This document shows, in pieces, positions 22,136 through 22,904 of a DNA stretch of 22,904 nucleotides. Numbering within the stretch: the first letter of the stretch is position 1; each line of letters begins with the position of its first letter. Source of the stretch: Desulfotomaculum sp. (GTDB taxonomy: Bacteria; Bacillota; Desulfotomaculia; Desulfotomaculales; Nap2-2B); NCBI GenBank assembly GCA_003485325.1, contig DMZI01000040.1, forward strand, positions 1 through 22,904, given 5' to 3'. The notes beneath the pieces were generated by a model, which was given only the letters and a program-made list of their open reading frames with translations, was not told the origin of the DNA and did not search any database. The position numbers and the translations under genes are program-made.

Positions 22136-22904
22136 ATGCTGAAAAACATGGCGAACACTATTCTAAATATATTTTTTAAAAGAAGAACCGCCCCTGATGA
22201 AAAGCAATACCTGTCTATCCTGGATAGGAGCCGCTTACCCGAACATATAGCAATTATTATGGACGGAAATGGCCGGTGGGCGCAAAGGCGCGGTTTGCCC
22301 CGGAGCATAGGCCACAGGGCCGGTGTGGAGTCGCTGCGCGATATTGTTAAACTTTGTGCTGAGTTAAAGATTCGCATTCTTACCGTTTATGCATTCTCCA
22401 CCGAGAACTGGAAAAGGCCTCAGGAAGAGGTCAACACACTCATGGAATTATTGGTGGAGTATCTTCAAAAGGAAATAGACGAACTATGTGACAATGATAT
22501 ACGCGTTATGGCAATCGGACATATCAAAGATCTTCCTGAAGCAGCTAAAAAATGTGTGCATCTGGCCCAGGAACGGAGCCATAACAACCAGGGTTTAACA
22601 TTAAATCTTGCTCTGAATTATGGCGGCCGGAACGAAATAATAGAAGCTTTGCGTGCCGTCAGTCAAAAAATATGTCAGGGTGAGCTTAGCCTGGGGGATA
22701 TTAATGAGACTCTAATCTCCTCAAATCTTTATACAGCAGGGCAGCCTGATCCCGATTTATTGATCAGGCCTTCTGGAGACTACAGGATAAGTAATTTTTT
22801 ACTTTGGCAGATTGCATACACTGAATTTTGGCTTACTCCTGTACTTTGGCCGGATTTTCGCCGGATCCATCTTTTACAAGCCCTTATAGATTACCAGCGG
22901 CGGG
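22136..22904 (+). CDS. uppS: Isoprenyl transferase (undecaprenyl diphosphate synthase), 3' end missing
   Basis: The first 256 codons of a cis-prenyltransferase that adds isopentenyl units to farnesyl diphosphate, making the lipid carrier for peptidoglycan. Motifs: IAIIMDGNGRWA with the catalytic Asp, GHRAGVESLR, the FSTENWKRP block, LNYGGRNEI, and RPSGDYRISNFLLWQ. After this come the EFW and WPDF elements, so only a few C-terminal residues lie beyond the window. The canonical second motif has RTSGE; here it is RPSGD. The N-terminus carries an extra 45 or so residues before MDGNGRW, longer than usual. ATG at 22136 has AGGAGG 11 nt upstream; a TTG at 22133 in the same frame has 8 nt, and either could serve. 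It is the operon's final visible gene. Confidence 0.93.
   Translation, partial: MLKNMANTILNIFFKRRTAPDEKQYLSILDRSRLPEHIAIIMDGNGRWAQRRGLPRSIGHRAGVESLRDIVKLCAELKIRILTVYAFSTENWKRPQEEVNTLMELLVEYLQKEIDELCDNDIRVMAIGHIKDLPEAAKKCVHLAQERSHNNQGLTLNLALNYGGRNEIIEALRAVSQKICQGELSLGDINETLISSNLYTAGQPDPDLLIRPSGDYRISNFLLWQIAYTEFWLTPVLWPDFRRIHLLQALIDYQRR

Noticed and set aside
1..22904. CRISPR array, toxin-antitoxin pair, phage genes or a novel defence system
   Set aside because: No regularly spaced repeats, no matching gene pairs and no phage structural genes were found; most loci are housekeeping or common families.

Overview
The window reads as chromosomal DNA of a low-to-mid GC, spore-former-type Firmicute, most like the Desulfotomaculum/Pelotomaculum group of the Peptococcaceae. 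This is inferred from the gene families (short EF-Ts, YitT, AcuA, DUF2512, FmdB zinc ribbon, bacterial ComB, stalk-domain cell-wall protein, TGS GTPase), the strong GGAGG-type ribosome binding sites, the frequent TTG/GTG starts and the rpsB-tsf-pyrH-frr-uppS order. No marker gene fixes the genus. No tRNA, rRNA or CRISPR array was seen.

Layout. 1-3200: an intergenic nested inverted repeat, then three minus-strand genes: an RlmL/YpsC-type rRNA methyltransferase, a decayed 2-phosphosulfolactate phosphatase (comB) and an isochorismatase-fold hydrolase. 3200-5430: plus-strand genes: a cut-off OsmC-like start, a cysteine-rich DUF3795 protein, a secreted stalk-domain glucosaminidase and a small DUF2007-like protein. 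5470-9680: an amidohydrolase, then a DtxR-family metalloregulator divergent from feoA-feoB, with two candidate operators between them. 9860-14510: a damaged zone holding a truncated DDE transposase, an odd MenB/BadI-like crotonase, an orphan proA and a DUF2207 membrane-protein gene broken in three ways. 14550-18490: minus-strand genes: a DRG/Obg-like TGS GTPase, a YitT transporter-like protein, an FmdB zinc ribbon, a DUF2512 membrane protein and an AcuA-type acetyltransferase. 18740-22904: the translation/UMP kinase/undecaprenyl operon, with a recognisable promoter, a structured leader, an internal terminator, and two small genes (PASTA-like protein, 2[4Fe-4S] ferredoxin) between frr and uppS. 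uppS runs off the window end.

The genes form ordinary units: iron uptake under metal control (dtxR/feoAB), ribosome assembly, elongation and recycling plus UMP and lipid-carrier synthesis (rpsB operon), and cell-wall turnover. No coherent new defence or biosynthetic system is visible. The most notable points are the cluster of gene decay (comB, OsmC start, transposase, DUF2207), with in-frame amber codons in two of them; the crotonase with a shifted catalytic Asp; the GTPase lacking the usual G3 glycine; the predicted DtxR operators; and the regulatory structures of the rpsB operon.
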